DNA from: Gloeotrichia echinulata CP02
GTDB taxonomy: Bacteria; Cyanobacteriota; Cyanobacteriia; Cyanobacteriales; Nostocaceae
Direction of reading: 5' to 3'
Assembly (NCBI GenBank): GCA_038087035.1
Contig: CP051187.1
Location: 6,392,001-6,456,000, forward strand
DNA: 64,000 nucleotides
Of this stretch, positions 18,944-27,878 are shown in pieces. The notes beneath the pieces were generated by a model. The model made no database searches and had not been told where the DNA came from. It worked only from the letters and a program-made list of their open reading frames with translations. The position numbers and the translations under genes were made by a program. Position 1 is the stretch's first letter, and the number at the start of each line of letters is the position of its first letter.

Positions 18944-19924
18944 ATGATTGAAAATCTATTCAATGCCTACACCCCTCTATTCACCTGGATAGGCTTAGGA
19001 CTGATCCTATCTCGGTTCAGCCCAGATAGTTTTTTGAAGCTACTAGGACAAGGGCTGTACTGGATTGGAGTTCCAGTACAAATGTTCGTTTTGGCGCGTC
19101 ACACTAACTTGTCTAATGGCGGACTCATCCTCGGGATAGTAGTAGGAGTATTATTGCTGAGTCTGGCACTAGCACTGTTATTGTGGTGGGGGCTACAATG
19201 GTTCATAAATCCAAAAGTCCAACCACAACCGCAAAGTCTGGAATTCCCAGTTGTAACAGATGTTAACTCCGTCAAACAGGCAAGTTTGGGTAGTTTTATA
19301 CTGGCAGCTATTGTAGGCAATACAAGTTTTATCGGCTTGACATTAACACAAGTGCTGATTAGCCCAGAAAATACGGGTTGGGCAGTATTATATAGCGTCA
19401 TCAACAATATTGTTGGTACATATGGTATTGCGGTCTTAATTTCTAGCTATTTTGGTAAGGGGGAAACCAAAAAGCATTGGTGGATAAACTTAAGGGATTT
19501 TATATCTGTCCCCAGCCGGTGGACATTTTTGTTGGGGTTGAATACACAGTTTGTGAAATTACCACAAGTTGTTGAATCAGGACTAAATCAAGCCGTTTGG
19601 GTCGTTATCGCCTTTGCTTTATTACTGGTTGGACTGCGCCTAGGGTCGCTCCGGGGCTGGAAAAATCTGAAAATCGCCTCAATTGCTAGCATCATCAAAG
19701 TCTTGATTATCCCGATGGTAGTGGGATTATGTGCTACTTATTTCGGTGTGACGGGCGAACAACGGCTAGTACTAGTGCTGATGTCTGGAACACCCACAGG
19801 ACTTGCTGTACTCATTTTAGCAGAAGTTTATGACCTAGATCGAAATTTGTTGGCTAGCAGCATCGCCCTGACCTTTGTCGGATTACTGTTGGCATTACCT
19901 TTGTGGCTTGCCTGGTTTGGTTAA
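18944..19924 (+). CDS. AEC-family transporter, copy 1
   Basis: 326-residue inner-membrane carrier of the auxin efflux carrier (AEC/BART) family, with about ten hydrophobic segments in two halves and the family-like helix-break region GNTSFIGLTLTQVL in the middle. C-terminal half: LMSGTPTGLAVLILAEVYDLD. AEC proteins export organic anions or act with regulatory partners; the substrate is unknown here. It is nearly identical to the next gene (20129-21109), including the first 15 residues, which marks a tandem duplication. Confidence 0.85.
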   Translation: MIENLFNAYTPLFTWIGLGLILSRFSPDSFLKLLGQGLYWIGVPVQMFVLARHTNLSNGGLILGIVVGVLLLSLALALLLWWGLQWFINPKVQPQPQSLEFPVVTDVNSVKQASLGSFILAAIVGNTSFIGLTLTQVLISPENTGWAVLYSVINNIVGTYGIAVLISSYFGKGETKKHWWINLRDFISVPSRWTFLLGLNTQFVKLPQVVESGLNQAVWVVIAFALLLVGLRLGSLRGWKNLKIASIASIIKVLIIPMVVGLCATYFGVTGEQRLVLVLMSGTPTGLAVLILAEVYDLDRNLLASSIALTFVGLLLALPLWLAWFG

Positions 19925-20128
19925 CAGGGGATAAAAAACTCCACCCACAAGGGCCAACAATTTGAGATTTTAGATTTTGGATTATTGTACCACGTACCCT
20001 GGGTTTCGCTAACCCTACCTAAACTTCGTTATAGGTAGGGACTGCGCTCAACATTTTTGTTCAAATTTAAGGGATTGGCGATTGGCGATTGGCGATTGAA
20101 GTGAAGTTTTAGCTTTTGAGGCTCAAAA

Positions 20129-21109
20129 ATGATTGAAAATCTATTCAATGCCTACACCCCTCTATTCACCTGGATAGGCTTAGGACTGATCCTATCTCGG
20201 TTCACCCCAGATAGTTTTTTGAAGCTACTAGGACAAGGACTGTACTGGATTGGAGTTCCATTGCAACTCTTGGTTTTGGCGCGTCACACTAACTTGTCTA
20301 ATGGTGGACTCATCCCAGGGATAGCAGTAGGAGTATTACTCCTGAGTCTGGTACTAGCACTCTTATTGTGGTGGGGACTGCAATGGTTCATGAATCGAAA
20401 AATGCAACCACAACCGAGAAGTTTGGAATTCCCCCTCGCCAGAGATGTTCAATCGCTCAAACAGGCAAGTTTGGGTAGTTTTATACTGGCAGCTATTTTA
20501 GGCAATACAGGTTTTGTCGGCTTGACACTAACACAAGTGCTGACTAGCCCAGAAAATACGGATTGGGCAGTGTTATTTAGCGTTACCAACAATGTTGTTG
20601 GTACATACGGTATTGCGGTCTTAATTGCTAGCTATTTTGGTAAGCGGGAAACCAAAAACCATTGGTGGATACAGCTGCGGGATTTGATAACTGTCCCCAG
20701 CCTGTGGACATTTTTCCTGGGCTTGAATACACAGTTTGTGAAATTACCACAAGTTGTAGAGTCAGGACTAGATCAAGCTGTTTGGGTCGTTATCGCCTTT
20801 GCTTTATTACTGGTTGGACTGCGGCTAGGGGCAATGCGGTCTTGGAAAAGTCTGAAAATCGCCTCAATTGCCAGCATCCTCAAAGTCTTGATCATCCCGA
20901 TGGTAGTGGGATTAGGTGCTACCTATTTCGGTGTGACGGGCGAACAACGGCTGGTACTAGTGCTGATGTCTGGAACACCCACAGGACTTTCTGTACTCAT
21001 TTTAGCAGAAGTTTATGACCTAGATCGGAATTTGTTGGCTAGCAGCATCGCCCTGACCTTTGTCGGATTATTCCTGGCATTACCTTTGTGGCTTGCCTGG
21101 TTTGGTTAA
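20129..21109 (+). CDS. AEC-family transporter, copy 2
   Basis: 326 residues, the tandem duplicate of the preceding gene with the same start MIENLFNAYTP and end LPLWLAWFG. Differences are concentrated in the cytoplasmic loop around residues 85-110 and scattered conservative changes, so both copies look functional. The 200-bp spacer contains short GGCGATT repeats and no obvious terminator, so cotranscription is possible. Confidence 0.85.
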   Translation: MIENLFNAYTPLFTWIGLGLILSRFTPDSFLKLLGQGLYWIGVPLQLLVLARHTNLSNGGLIPGIAVGVLLLSLVLALLLWWGLQWFMNRKMQPQPRSLEFPLARDVQSLKQASLGSFILAAILGNTGFVGLTLTQVLTSPENTDWAVLFSVTNNVVGTYGIAVLIASYFGKRETKNHWWIQLRDLITVPSLWTFFLGLNTQFVKLPQVVESGLDQAVWVVIAFALLLVGLRLGAMRSWKSLKIASIASILKVLIIPMVVGLGATYFGVTGEQRLVLVLMSGTPTGLSVLILAEVYDLDRNLLASSIALTFVGLFLALPLWLAWFG

Positions 21110-21196
21110 GGGACTTGCTATAAAAACTCTTGGCGGCGATCGCTTGATCAACGTCAAAAACAGCTAAACTAATACCAAGTTGAATAATGATGCTGA

Positions 21197-21429
21197 CAGA
21201 TGGATACGTCAACTACCCACACTGACTGAATACAGTACAGTGTGGGCTTGAAAGAATCAGCTTTCAAAGCAAAAGATGACTAGCCCAGTAGCTCTTACCT
21301 GATACGTACCTCCGAGCGTTTCCCTAACTCGGAATAACTACAAACTACCTGATTAGTAGTGCTTGCAGAAAGGACATTTTGGTAATAGTGGGCTAAGGGA
21401 CTTACAACTTACACGAGAGGATTATCTCC
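21197..21429 (+). ncRNA. HEARO-type (IscB omega) RNA, probable relic
   Basis: ORF-free 230 bp immediately before an IscB-like start codon, rich in stems: CCCACACTG (21216-21224) with CAGTGTGGG (21238-21246), GAAAG/CTTTC, CCGAG/CTCGG, and a long-range GCCCA/TGGGC pairing. HEARO RNAs are known to sit 5' of IscB-family HNH-nuclease ORFs and are frequent in cyanobacteria. No covariance search could be run. Confidence 0.6.
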
Positions 21430-21537
21430 ATGATTCGTGTGACAGTGTTAGATAAAAACGGTAAACCCATGATGCCAACAAAAGCCAGTAGAAGCTCGAA
21501 GTTGGCTAAAGGAGGGGAAGGCAAAGGTTATTCATAA
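21430..21537 (+). pseudogene. IscB-family PLMP-domain start, truncated
   Basis: 35 codons. The beginning, MIRVTVLDKNGKPMMPTKAS, matches the N-terminal PLMP domain of IscB (VxVLDxxGKPLMPT), followed by a decayed KLAKGGEGKG and stop. The RuvC and HNH domains are missing. It directly follows the HEARO-like RNA, the normal gene order of these systems. Confidence 0.65.
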
Positions 21538-21571
21538 TGACCTAAAGATTATGCGTTGCAGTCTAAGAGAT

Positions 21572-21720
21572 TGTTTGATTTGTCGCTGTCCTCCTTCCTC
21601 TCTTACCTACGGTAAGAATTGGTCGCAGGACGCAACAAATCAAACCCACAATTCCTCCCGACACCGAATCATAGATTACGGTGTGGGACTCCTTGCGGGT
21701 TTAGTTGAAAGCGATTATCA
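21572..21720 (+). mobile_element. Remainder/right end of the IscB element
   Basis: A long imperfect hairpin (GTTTGATTTGT arms with inner GTCCT/AGGAC, about 21572-21653), then a second one (CACCG/CGGTG) ending GGTGTGGGACTCC. No ORF. Probably the 3' part left after loss of the nuclease body; the right boundary is uncertain. Confidence 0.4.
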
Positions 21721-21978
21721 GTAATTCTTTCACAATCCAAAATGTTGTAACTTTTGTTCGGGGTGGTGTTTTCTTCCCCCATCCCTTGTTTGTTCCCCCT
21801 GGCAATATAGCCAGGATAATTACTGATCTCGATTCTTCTCCCTAGAGTCGGTACAGTTCAGTAGCAGAAACGGTTCATGAGATTTATCGTTTGCCAAAAC
21901 ATCTGCTGCGATTAGGCAACACTAGATGTAATAAGCTAGTCTGTTGTCAACATCAGTAAGGGGTTTTGTTTTACGTCT

Positions 21979-22977
21979 ATGACTATCGAGGATCGCATTA
22001 ATAATTCTGAAAGTAAGTTGCTCTGTTGTGGTGTCCAAGTTTCTCAACCCAAGGGCCGTGCAGTTAGTCGGTTAATGGGAATGTTGGCTGCTTTCCCCGT
22101 CGCTTTGACATTACCTGTAGATGCTTTACAAGTACAGGTCTCTCCCAGTAACCCTCGACTGGGGGATACGCTGTCAGTGGTGATTAATCTAGATAATCCC
22201 TCAACTGATAATCTTCAACCCACAACTGAAAACCCCCAACCCTCAACTGAAAACCCTCAATCCATAACTGATAATCATCCAGGGGTAGCTATTGGCGAGA
22301 AGACCTACCCAACGTTTGAAATTGCACCCAAACAATATCGGGCTTTTATACCCACAACTCCATTAGAAAAGCCCGGAATCAGAACAATCCAGATTACAGG
22401 GGATGGTCAGGTGCAAAACTTGCCAGTGCGAGTGCGAAACCGTACATTTCCCGTTCAACGCATTAATTTACCACCAGGGAAAGCGGGAGTAGAAGCTACA
22501 GAGTTTGAACTCAAGCGTGTAGCCGCTTTCAAGGCACTACAAACACCCGAAAAATATTGGAGTGGTGTATTCTTGAAACCAAATGCCGGGCGGATGAGTA
22601 CAAAATTTGGTGTACGTCGCTACTATAATGGTAAATTTGCAGAGGATTACTATCATCGTGGCCTTGACTATGCTGGTGCAACGGGTTCCCCGGTCATCGC
22701 CCCAGCCGCAGGACGAGTTGCTTTAGTCGGCACAGTCTCCCAAGGGTTCCGGGTTCACGGTAACGTAATTGGCATTGACCACGGTCAAGGAGTCACTAGC
22801 ATTTTCATGCACCTAAGTCGCATTAATGTCCAAGAAGGCGATTTAGTCAAAGCTGGTCAAAAAATTGGCGCAGTAGGTGCAACAGGTGCTTCCACCGGAC
22901 CACACTTGCACTGGGGTCTATATGTCAATGGTCTATCTATTGATCCAATACCTTGGCAAACTAAGGTTTTTAATTAG
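21979..22977 (+). CDS. M23 (LytM-type) metallopeptidase, exported
   Basis: 332 residues. A hydrophobic N-terminal segment (MGMLAAFPVALTLPVDALQ) acts as signal or anchor. A beta-rich region with a low-complexity Thr/Asn/Pro insert (about 74-95) follows, then a C-terminal peptidase M23 domain (about 205-330). Zinc ligands are visible as YYHRGLDYAG and GPHLHWGLYVNG. It is predicted to cut peptidoglycan cross-bridges or act as an envelope division/remodelling factor. The insert is encoded by imperfect ~20-bp repeats (CAACTGAAAACCC-like), a minisatellite inside the coding region. The start ATG follows AAGGGG-like purines by about 20 bases. Confidence 0.9.
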   Translation: MTIEDRINNSESKLLCCGVQVSQPKGRAVSRLMGMLAAFPVALTLPVDALQVQVSPSNPRLGDTLSVVINLDNPSTDNLQPTTENPQPSTENPQSITDNHPGVAIGEKTYPTFEIAPKQYRAFIPTTPLEKPGIRTIQITGDGQVQNLPVRVRNRTFPVQRINLPPGKAGVEATEFELKRVAAFKALQTPEKYWSGVFLKPNAGRMSTKFGVRRYYNGKFAEDYYHRGLDYAGATGSPVIAPAAGRVALVGTVSQGFRVHGNVIGIDHGQGVTSIFMHLSRINVQEGDLVKAGQKIGAVGATGASTGPHLHWGLYVNGLSIDPIPWQTKVFN

Positions 22978-23089
22978 TAGAGACCAAATTAATTTCCTCT
23001 GTACATGAAGTGTATTTTTTTTTGCCTAATTTTGGGCAAAATAAATTAGATTGTTACCGTCCCTACCAAGCATTGGTAGCTTAGAAATT

Positions 23090-23641
23090 ATGAGTGTTAT
23101 GAGTATTGAAAAAATTGTCGAACAAGCTCTCCAAGATGGTTATCTGACACCAGCTATGGAAGCAGAAGTCGGGCGCATCTGCGATAATGCCTCAGAACTC
23201 TCCATAGAAGAGTACATGGCACTGGATAGGCTAATGGGGGCGCTATTAACTGGCGAAGTGGTAGCGGTACCTCGCAAACAGTTCATCAACGTCATGGAAG
23301 AGTTGGTATTAACAGAAGCGATCTCCAGAGTAGCAGAAATCGAAGCTACTAGCGAAAGTTCCCTGGATGTAGGCGATATAGCCGCTTACGCCCTCAATCG
23401 CCTTCCTCCCCTCTATGCAACAACGGAAGAAGGTGCTAACTACCAGCGCCAACGCGCTAAGGCAGATCTTCAAGAATTAATTGCCCAGCAAATAGGCGAA
23501 GCTATTGGTCGTAACCTCGACCAACCCAATAACAATCAAACACCAGTATCGGGTAAAACTACTGGCAATGAGGTGCTAAAGCACGTCAGCACTTTACTTC
23601 AAGCCTACGCTCTTAATTATGAGCAAAAATCCCAATCTTAA
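23090..23641 (+). CDS. ComFB-family (late competence) protein
   Basis: 183-residue cytoplasmic protein. The ComFB-like core is MSIEKIVEQAL, a helical middle, and VGDIAAYALNRLPPLYATTEEG (about residues 103-125), the typical signature of the family. ComFB-like proteins in cyanobacteria have been linked to cyclic-nucleotide signalling and natural competence/type IV pili; that is family knowledge. ATG 23090 or 23099 are both possible. The C-terminus runs up to a 7-bp repeat array starting 2 bp after the stop. Confidence 0.75.
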   Translation: MSVMSIEKIVEQALQDGYLTPAMEAEVGRICDNASELSIEEYMALDRLMGALLTGEVVAVPRKQFINVMEELVLTEAISRVAEIEATSESSLDVGDIAAYALNRLPPLYATTEEGANYQRQRAKADLQELIAQQIGEAIGRNLDQPNNNQTPVSGKTTGNEVLKHVSTLLQAYALNYEQKSQS

Positions 23642-23642
23642 T

Positions 23643-23818
23643 GGTCAAGGGTCAAGAGTCAAGAGTCAAGGGTCAAGAGTCAAGAGTCAAGAGTCAAGAG
23701 TCAAGAGTCAAGAGTCAAGGGTCAAGAGTCAAGAGTCAAGAGTCAAGAGTCAAGAGTCAAGAGTCAAGAGTCAAGAGTCAAGAGTCAAGAGTCAAGAGTC
23801 AAGAGTCAAGAGTCCAAA
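23643..23818. repeat. Heptanucleotide tandem array (GTCAAGA)n
   Basis: About 24 copies with GTCAAGG variants directly after the comFB-like stop. Because 7 is not a multiple of 3, all frames stay open through it and create false ORFs. Confidence 0.95.
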
Positions 23819-23874
23819 GTCCTCAGTCTTGACCGTTGACCCTTGACCCTGGACGGTTCACCCTTGACCCTTGA

Positions 23875-24690
23875 TCAATCTTGTACTATAACTCGCGTCC
23901 CTAACCTCACTTGCTCGTACAGTAATCGGACATCGGGATTTCGCATTCTGATGCACCCGTGAGAGATAGCAGATCCGAGCAGGTGGGTATCTGGCGTGCC
24001 ATGAAAGCCAATTTCATTGTGTCCATCCGACCAAAAACCAATCCAGCGGTCTCCCAAAGGACTATCGGGGCCAGCCTCAAAGACTTTGCCGGTAATGGGA
24101 TGCAGCCAAATAGGATCATGTTGCTTATGCATGACTTGAAAATTCCCTGTGGGTGTTTCCCATCCCTTCTTACCTACCGCAATTGGGTAGCTGGCTATGA
24201 CTGTATCTGACTGGTAAACATAGGCGCGGCGATCGCTTAAATCAATCATCACTTGCCTTTTATCGTATACCACCTTATTACCTGTTTTTTGTTGGGCTGC
24301 AGCCCTTGGCATTAGCGACTCTGGCCAGTCGTCCACCGCCCTTGGGTTCTGTGCTTGTCCTTGCCCCACTAACCGGGTCTTTTGAGCTTTTTCAGTTGCT
24401 CTGGCTACATTTTTACTCCCTGTTCCCGACTTAGTATTATGAGACTTTATCGTTGAGGTCTTTGATTTAGATGTCCTATCAGTCACTTTAGCAGGAACAG
24501 ACGCGCCCAGCGCGGTTCCCTCGATCCCCGTTTTCGACAGCTTTCTCTGACTGTCCTGAGTGGAGGCTAGCTGCTCAGTTTTCTGTTCTGTTGTATTCAG
24601 GTGCCAATGGACAGCCAGAGATAAAATTGCTGTGCCAAAACAGAGCCACATGATTATCCGCGCTACAGATACATTTCTTTCCATTGTCAT
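23875..24690 (-). CDS. L,D-transpeptidase (YkuD domain), membrane-anchored
   Basis: 271 residues: a single N-terminal membrane helix (IIMWLCFGTAILSLAVHW, about 12-29), a Ser/Thr/Lys-rich linker to about 125, and a C-terminal YkuD domain. The catalytic signature is visible as FHGTP and SHGCIRM with Cys246. It forms 3-3 cross-links in peptidoglycan or attaches proteins to it, acting in the periplasm. The linker is unusually rich in KS/TS. It is convergent with the repeat array behind comFB and encoded alone. Confidence 0.92.
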   Translation of the reverse strand: MTMERNVSVARIIMWLCFGTAILSLAVHWHLNTTEQKTEQLASTQDSQRKLSKTGIEGTALGASVPAKVTDRTSKSKTSTIKSHNTKSGTGSKNVARATEKAQKTRLVGQGQAQNPRAVDDWPESLMPRAAAQQKTGNKVVYDKRQVMIDLSDRRAYVYQSDTVIASYPIAVGKKGWETPTGNFQVMHKQHDPIWLHPITGKVFEAGPDSPLGDRWIGFWSDGHNEIGFHGTPDTHLLGSAISHGCIRMRNPDVRLLYEQVRLGTRVIVQD

Positions 24691-24922
24691 CGCCTATTTT
24701 TAATCCCTGACTTATCCACTTGACTAATTGGATGTGTTAAGCATCCTTTTATCAAAAATTTATAAATACTTATCACTTTCCTTATGAATCCGCATATACC
24801 TCTGGGCACACTAAAGCTATCCAGAAGTCATAACCTAAAAAAATTCCCGGTAAGAATTTTTATTTATTGGAACTCTTGAAGTGCAGCAATCAATCATTAA
24901 TGGTGTGAGTGGAAGAAAAACC

Positions 24923-25075
24923 ATGTTTGAAAAACTATTGTTAGCTGTCACAATTACATTTTCCCTCAATTTCTTTTTTCAAGTTCGTCTACCCGATCAA
25001 ACTAAGACTGGTGCTAGTTATCAGCAGGATACAAAAACATCAGCAACGATTCTAGTCAGCAGACCGGAGAAATAA
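24923..25075 (+). CDS. Small exported peptide (putative)
   Basis: 50 residues from ATG 24923: MFEKLLLAVTITFSLNFFF looks like a signal peptide or single helix, followed by a short polar tail. An in-frame GTG at 24881 would add 14 residues. No family recognised. It precedes a repeat cluster; coding status is uncertain. Confidence 0.4.
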   Translation: MFEKLLLAVTITFSLNFFFQVRLPDQTKTGASYQQDTKTSATILVSRPEK

Positions 25076-25077
25076 CA

Positions 25078-25255
25078 ATGGGGCATTGGGGATTGGAGAT
25101 TGGGGATTGCACTTCTGGTGCGGACGCTACGCGTAGCTTGCTTCCACGTAGTGGTACGGCTCCGCTCTGTTACCAGGGATTGGGGATTGGGGATTGGGGA
25201 TTGGGGATTGGGGATTGGGGATTGGGGATTGGGGATTGGGGATTGAGGGATGAGG
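25078..25255. repeat. Dispersed repeat plus (GGGGATT)n array
   Basis: The left part (25080-25170) shares blocks with 11066-11160 and 35590-35690 (GTAGCTTGCTTCCACGTAGT). The right part is about ten GGGGATT heptamers. Confidence 0.85.
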
Positions 25256-25581
25256 GAGAATAATCCTCATCCCTCAATCCCCAATGAGTCTCTATCATTT
25301 ATTTAAGATACATACTACAACTGGTTTGTCAATTGTATGTAGTACGATATCACTAACAGCACAACTATACGTAACATTGCTGGATTTTGCCAGCAGAGGT
25401 CTAATAGCTGAAGGAGTTACCATGCAATCATTAGGGCTAAACAAGGGCGCTCTGAGTTCTCACGAATCTACCCCAACTTGTATACCTCAGTGTTCCACTC
25501 ATAATTCCGTCACTTATCTGAGGAACTTCCTGCCGATTAGCAGGTCTAATAAAAAGGGATTATTTAAAGCCAGTACGATCT

Positions 25582-26238
25582 ATGAGTCAGTCGATTACTG
25601 TATCCTGGTCAACGGTTGATGCGAGGTGCCCAGAAGCATCGGTGCAAGTTGACAAACTCTCAAATCACGATCTCATTTTGCGCTGTCAAGTCGGACAGCG
25701 ACCAGATCGTGCTGCGTTTGCAGAACTATTGCGCCGCTATCAAACTCAAGTCGATAGGGTGTTATACCACCTGGCTCCAGATTGGGCTGACAGAGCCGAT
25801 TTGGCTCAAGAAGTTTGGATTCGAGTATATCGGAATATTAGCCGATTACAAGAACCTGCCAAATTTCGGGGCTGGTTAAGCCGCATTGCTACCAACTTGT
25901 TTTATGATGAGTTGCGCAAACGTAAGCGGGTTGTCAGTCCTCTATCCCTAGATGCTCCCCGCTCGGTAGAAGACGGCGAGATGGATTGGGAAATTGCTGG
26001 AGATACCCCAGGACCGGAGGAAGAACTGACGACTAGAGAATTTTACGAGCAACTGCGAGACGCGATCGCCGATTTACCAGAAGTATTTCGTACTACAATT
26101 GTCCTCAGAGAAATCGAAGGGATGGCTTATGAAGAAATTGCCGAAATCACTGGCGTTTCTTTAGGAACCGTGAAATCGAGAATAGCTAGGGCTAGATCGA
26201 GATTGCAAACCCAGTTGCAAACTTATCTTAATATCTAA
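25582..26238 (+). CDS. sigG: ECF-type RNA polymerase sigma factor, SigG-like
   Basis: 218-residue group-4 sigma factor. Region 2 lies at about 45-115 (FAELLRRYQTQVDRVLY, DLAQEVWIRVYRNI, FRGWLSRIATNLFYDELRKRKR). An acidic linker follows, then region 4 with the DNA-binding helix-turn-helix EGMAYEEIAEITGVSLGTVKSRIARARSRL. It resembles cyanobacterial SigG, used in envelope or stress responses. The gene 155 bp downstream encodes a membrane protein of anti-sigma type, the usual control partner. An upstream overlapping ORF (25284-25619) looks like chance. Confidence 0.88.
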   Translation: MSQSITVSWSTVDARCPEASVQVDKLSNHDLILRCQVGQRPDRAAFAELLRRYQTQVDRVLYHLAPDWADRADLAQEVWIRVYRNISRLQEPAKFRGWLSRIATNLFYDELRKRKRVVSPLSLDAPRSVEDGEMDWEIAGDTPGPEEELTTREFYEQLRDAIADLPEVFRTTIVLREIEGMAYEEIAEITGVSLGTVKSRIARARSRLQTQLQTYLNI

Positions 26239-26393
26239 TTTACAGCATCTTTCCCTGGCTCAGTGGCAGAACTTAAGCATAGATTAATAATTGTCAAGAA
26301 ATGTCAAGCCTTCTGCCATCAGCAGCCAATTTGAAATATTTCTCAAAATTGTCCGCTGCTTTTACCCGTTCATGAATTGGTAATAATGTTAAG

Positions 26394-27011
26394 ATGACTA
26401 CTGATTCTCAGTTCTACAACCACTCTGACTCGCAACTTCCAAGCGTTATGGCAGATGGATTGGCCAAGCATACCAATGAATCGACGGGTGCAAAGGATAT
26501 GGTGAAGCGCGATCGCTTCGAGTTATTGAGTGCTTACCTCGATGGCGAGGTCACAGCTGCTGAACGCAGGCAAGTTGAAGAATGGCTGGCAAATGATGCC
26601 GGCGTTAAGTGCTTGTACGCTCGACTGTTAAAATTAAGACAAGGCTTGCGGAATCTGCCCGTACCAGAGAACCAACAGCCAATAGAAACAACAATCCAAA
26701 AGGTTTTCGCGCGGTTACGTCGCCGTTCTCAGTTTGTCTGGGCTTGTTCGGGCGCGGCTGTTGCGGCTTGTGTGATTGGCGCAGTATCAGGCGTCCTCCC
26801 TGGTGGGGAATCCAAAACCCTGCAATTAGCGCAGCAAAGAATAGCAGAACCAGCAAAAACGACCCCCGTCATTGCCGTTCCTGCTTCACCGCTGATGGTG
26901 GCTTTAAATAACCCAGTGATTGAAATTCCCAAAGCAGCAGTTGCGCGATCGGCAAAACCTGCAAATCACCGACAGCCGAAACAAGTTGATCCGAAACAGG
27001 ATATCAACTAA
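26394..27011 (+). CDS. Membrane anti-sigma factor (partner of SigG-like factor)
   Basis: 205 residues: a cytoplasmic anti-sigma-like helical domain (RFELLSAYLDGEVTAAERRQ, about 42-61, with the typical YLDGE start), one membrane helix (FVWACSGAAVAACVIGAVSG, about 113-132), and a Pro/Ala/Lys-rich outer tail. The zinc-binding HxxxCxxC of classic ZAS domains is absent, only a single Cys appearing in that region, so it would be a zinc-independent version. Placement after sigG supports the assignment. Its 3' end overlaps the convergent broken gene by 8 bp. Confidence 0.75.
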   Translation: MTTDSQFYNHSDSQLPSVMADGLAKHTNESTGAKDMVKRDRFELLSAYLDGEVTAAERRQVEEWLANDAGVKCLYARLLKLRQGLRNLPVPENQQPIETTIQKVFARLRRRSQFVWACSGAAVAACVIGAVSGVLPGGESKTLQLAQQRIAEPAKTTPVIAVPASPLMVALNNPVIEIPKAAVARSAKPANHRQPKQVDPKQDIN

Positions 27012-27616
27012 TTGCCCAATTCGCTGTGTTTGGAGTTAAGCCGCAGCCACTCCACCAGCCATCAGGTTGGGGAAAACCTCTTAATTGGTAAACCCGGTCT
27101 AAGGTCATTAAGTAGACCCAAGCCCGACCCAACGAGAGCATATCAAGATTAAATATCTCGATATGCTCTCGATTATAGAGGTTTTCTGATTTTTGTCTAG
27201 TAGTCTGGTAATCTTCTAGCTGATCTAATTCAGTTAAATTTTCTGAATCGGCAAAAGAAATTGACATACTCCCTGATCTGAAAGTTCAGGGATTCTGGAT
27301 TCAAACAGCAATAGCAGGCATAGCCCGTCTTACATCACCTAGCCCGACAGACAATGCCCTGCCTGTTGCCACCATTTTACCAAAAAGCCGTCCTAAAAGA
27401 ACGGCGGCTCTAGACCCAAATTTTCGGTAAATAGCCTTGGACTGGTGTATCTCCTAGAGTCATGGCTGGGTAGCCTGCAGGTAAAGCAAATAGCTTACCT
27501 AGTGCCATAGCGCGTTGAGCATTGACCAATTTGCCGGCACAATATCTTTGATAATTCGCTTCACCTGGCTTGAGGGTGCCGTAGACAAAGACCCGCAGCC
27601 CGTCAGAGGATTGCAT
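27004..27616 (-). pseudogene. Gamma-glutamylcyclotransferase-family gene split by a small element
   Basis: The N-terminal part (27616-27428) reads RVFVYGTLKPGEANYQRYCAG-like up to TPVQGYL, the AIG2/GGCT substrate-loop start. The C-terminal part (27261-27004) continues SFADSENLTELDQLEDY, including the catalytic-type glutamate region, to GWWSGCGL. Removing 27262-27427 joins GYL to ISFADSE in one frame and gives about 148 residues, the family length. Members act on gamma-glutamyl peptides or glutathione. As present, only a 68-residue truncated product is encoded before a stop supplied by the insert. Confidence 0.85.
27262..27427 (-). mobile_element. 166-bp ORF-less IS200/IS605-like element in the GGCT gene
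   Basis: On the minus strand it begins CCGAAAATTTGGGTCTAGAG, has a left hairpin (GCCG..CGTTC and AGGACGGC), and ends with a hairpin with CCCTGA/TCAGGG arms followed by GGAGTATGTCA. No terminal inverted repeat and no target duplication are needed: the flank TTTA joins directly to ATTTC. These are the hallmarks of single-strand (TnpA_REP/IS605) transposition and of palindrome-associated elements. Confidence 0.75.
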
Positions 27617-27755
27617 TTTTGATAGAATTAGGGTAAGTCAATAGTCGTGCTTGAATGAATTATGTCAGAGATTGCAAGGTTCTAGGGAATTGTGATTACA
27701 GCATCTTCCTGTAAAAGGTATCAGCAAAAATGGGCTTCATGGATTGTGTTTCTAT

Positions 27756-27798
27756 GAACAGGATTCATTGGATTTTGTGGGCGTCCAACTAGTTGCAG
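27756..27798 (+). pseudogene. HicB 3' remnant
   Basis: About 35 bp identical to the 3' part of the HicB gene at 29564-29776 (GAACAGGATTCATTGG then ATTTTGTGGGCGTCCAAC), without the rest of the gene. Confidence 0.6.
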
Positions 27799-27878
27799 TG
27801 CCTCTACAGGTGTACCTCACGCTTGGCGAAAAACGCTATATCTCATGGAGATAAAATCATCAATCAGGAGTTTTAACC

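Noticed and set aside
23619..23846. ORFs of repeated SRVKSQE residues
   Set aside because: Produced by a 7-bp tandem array open in all frames; no independent coding evidence.
25284..25619. 111-codon ORF overlapping the sigG start
   Set aside because: No SD, composition not protein-like, starts next to a repeat array; more likely leader DNA.
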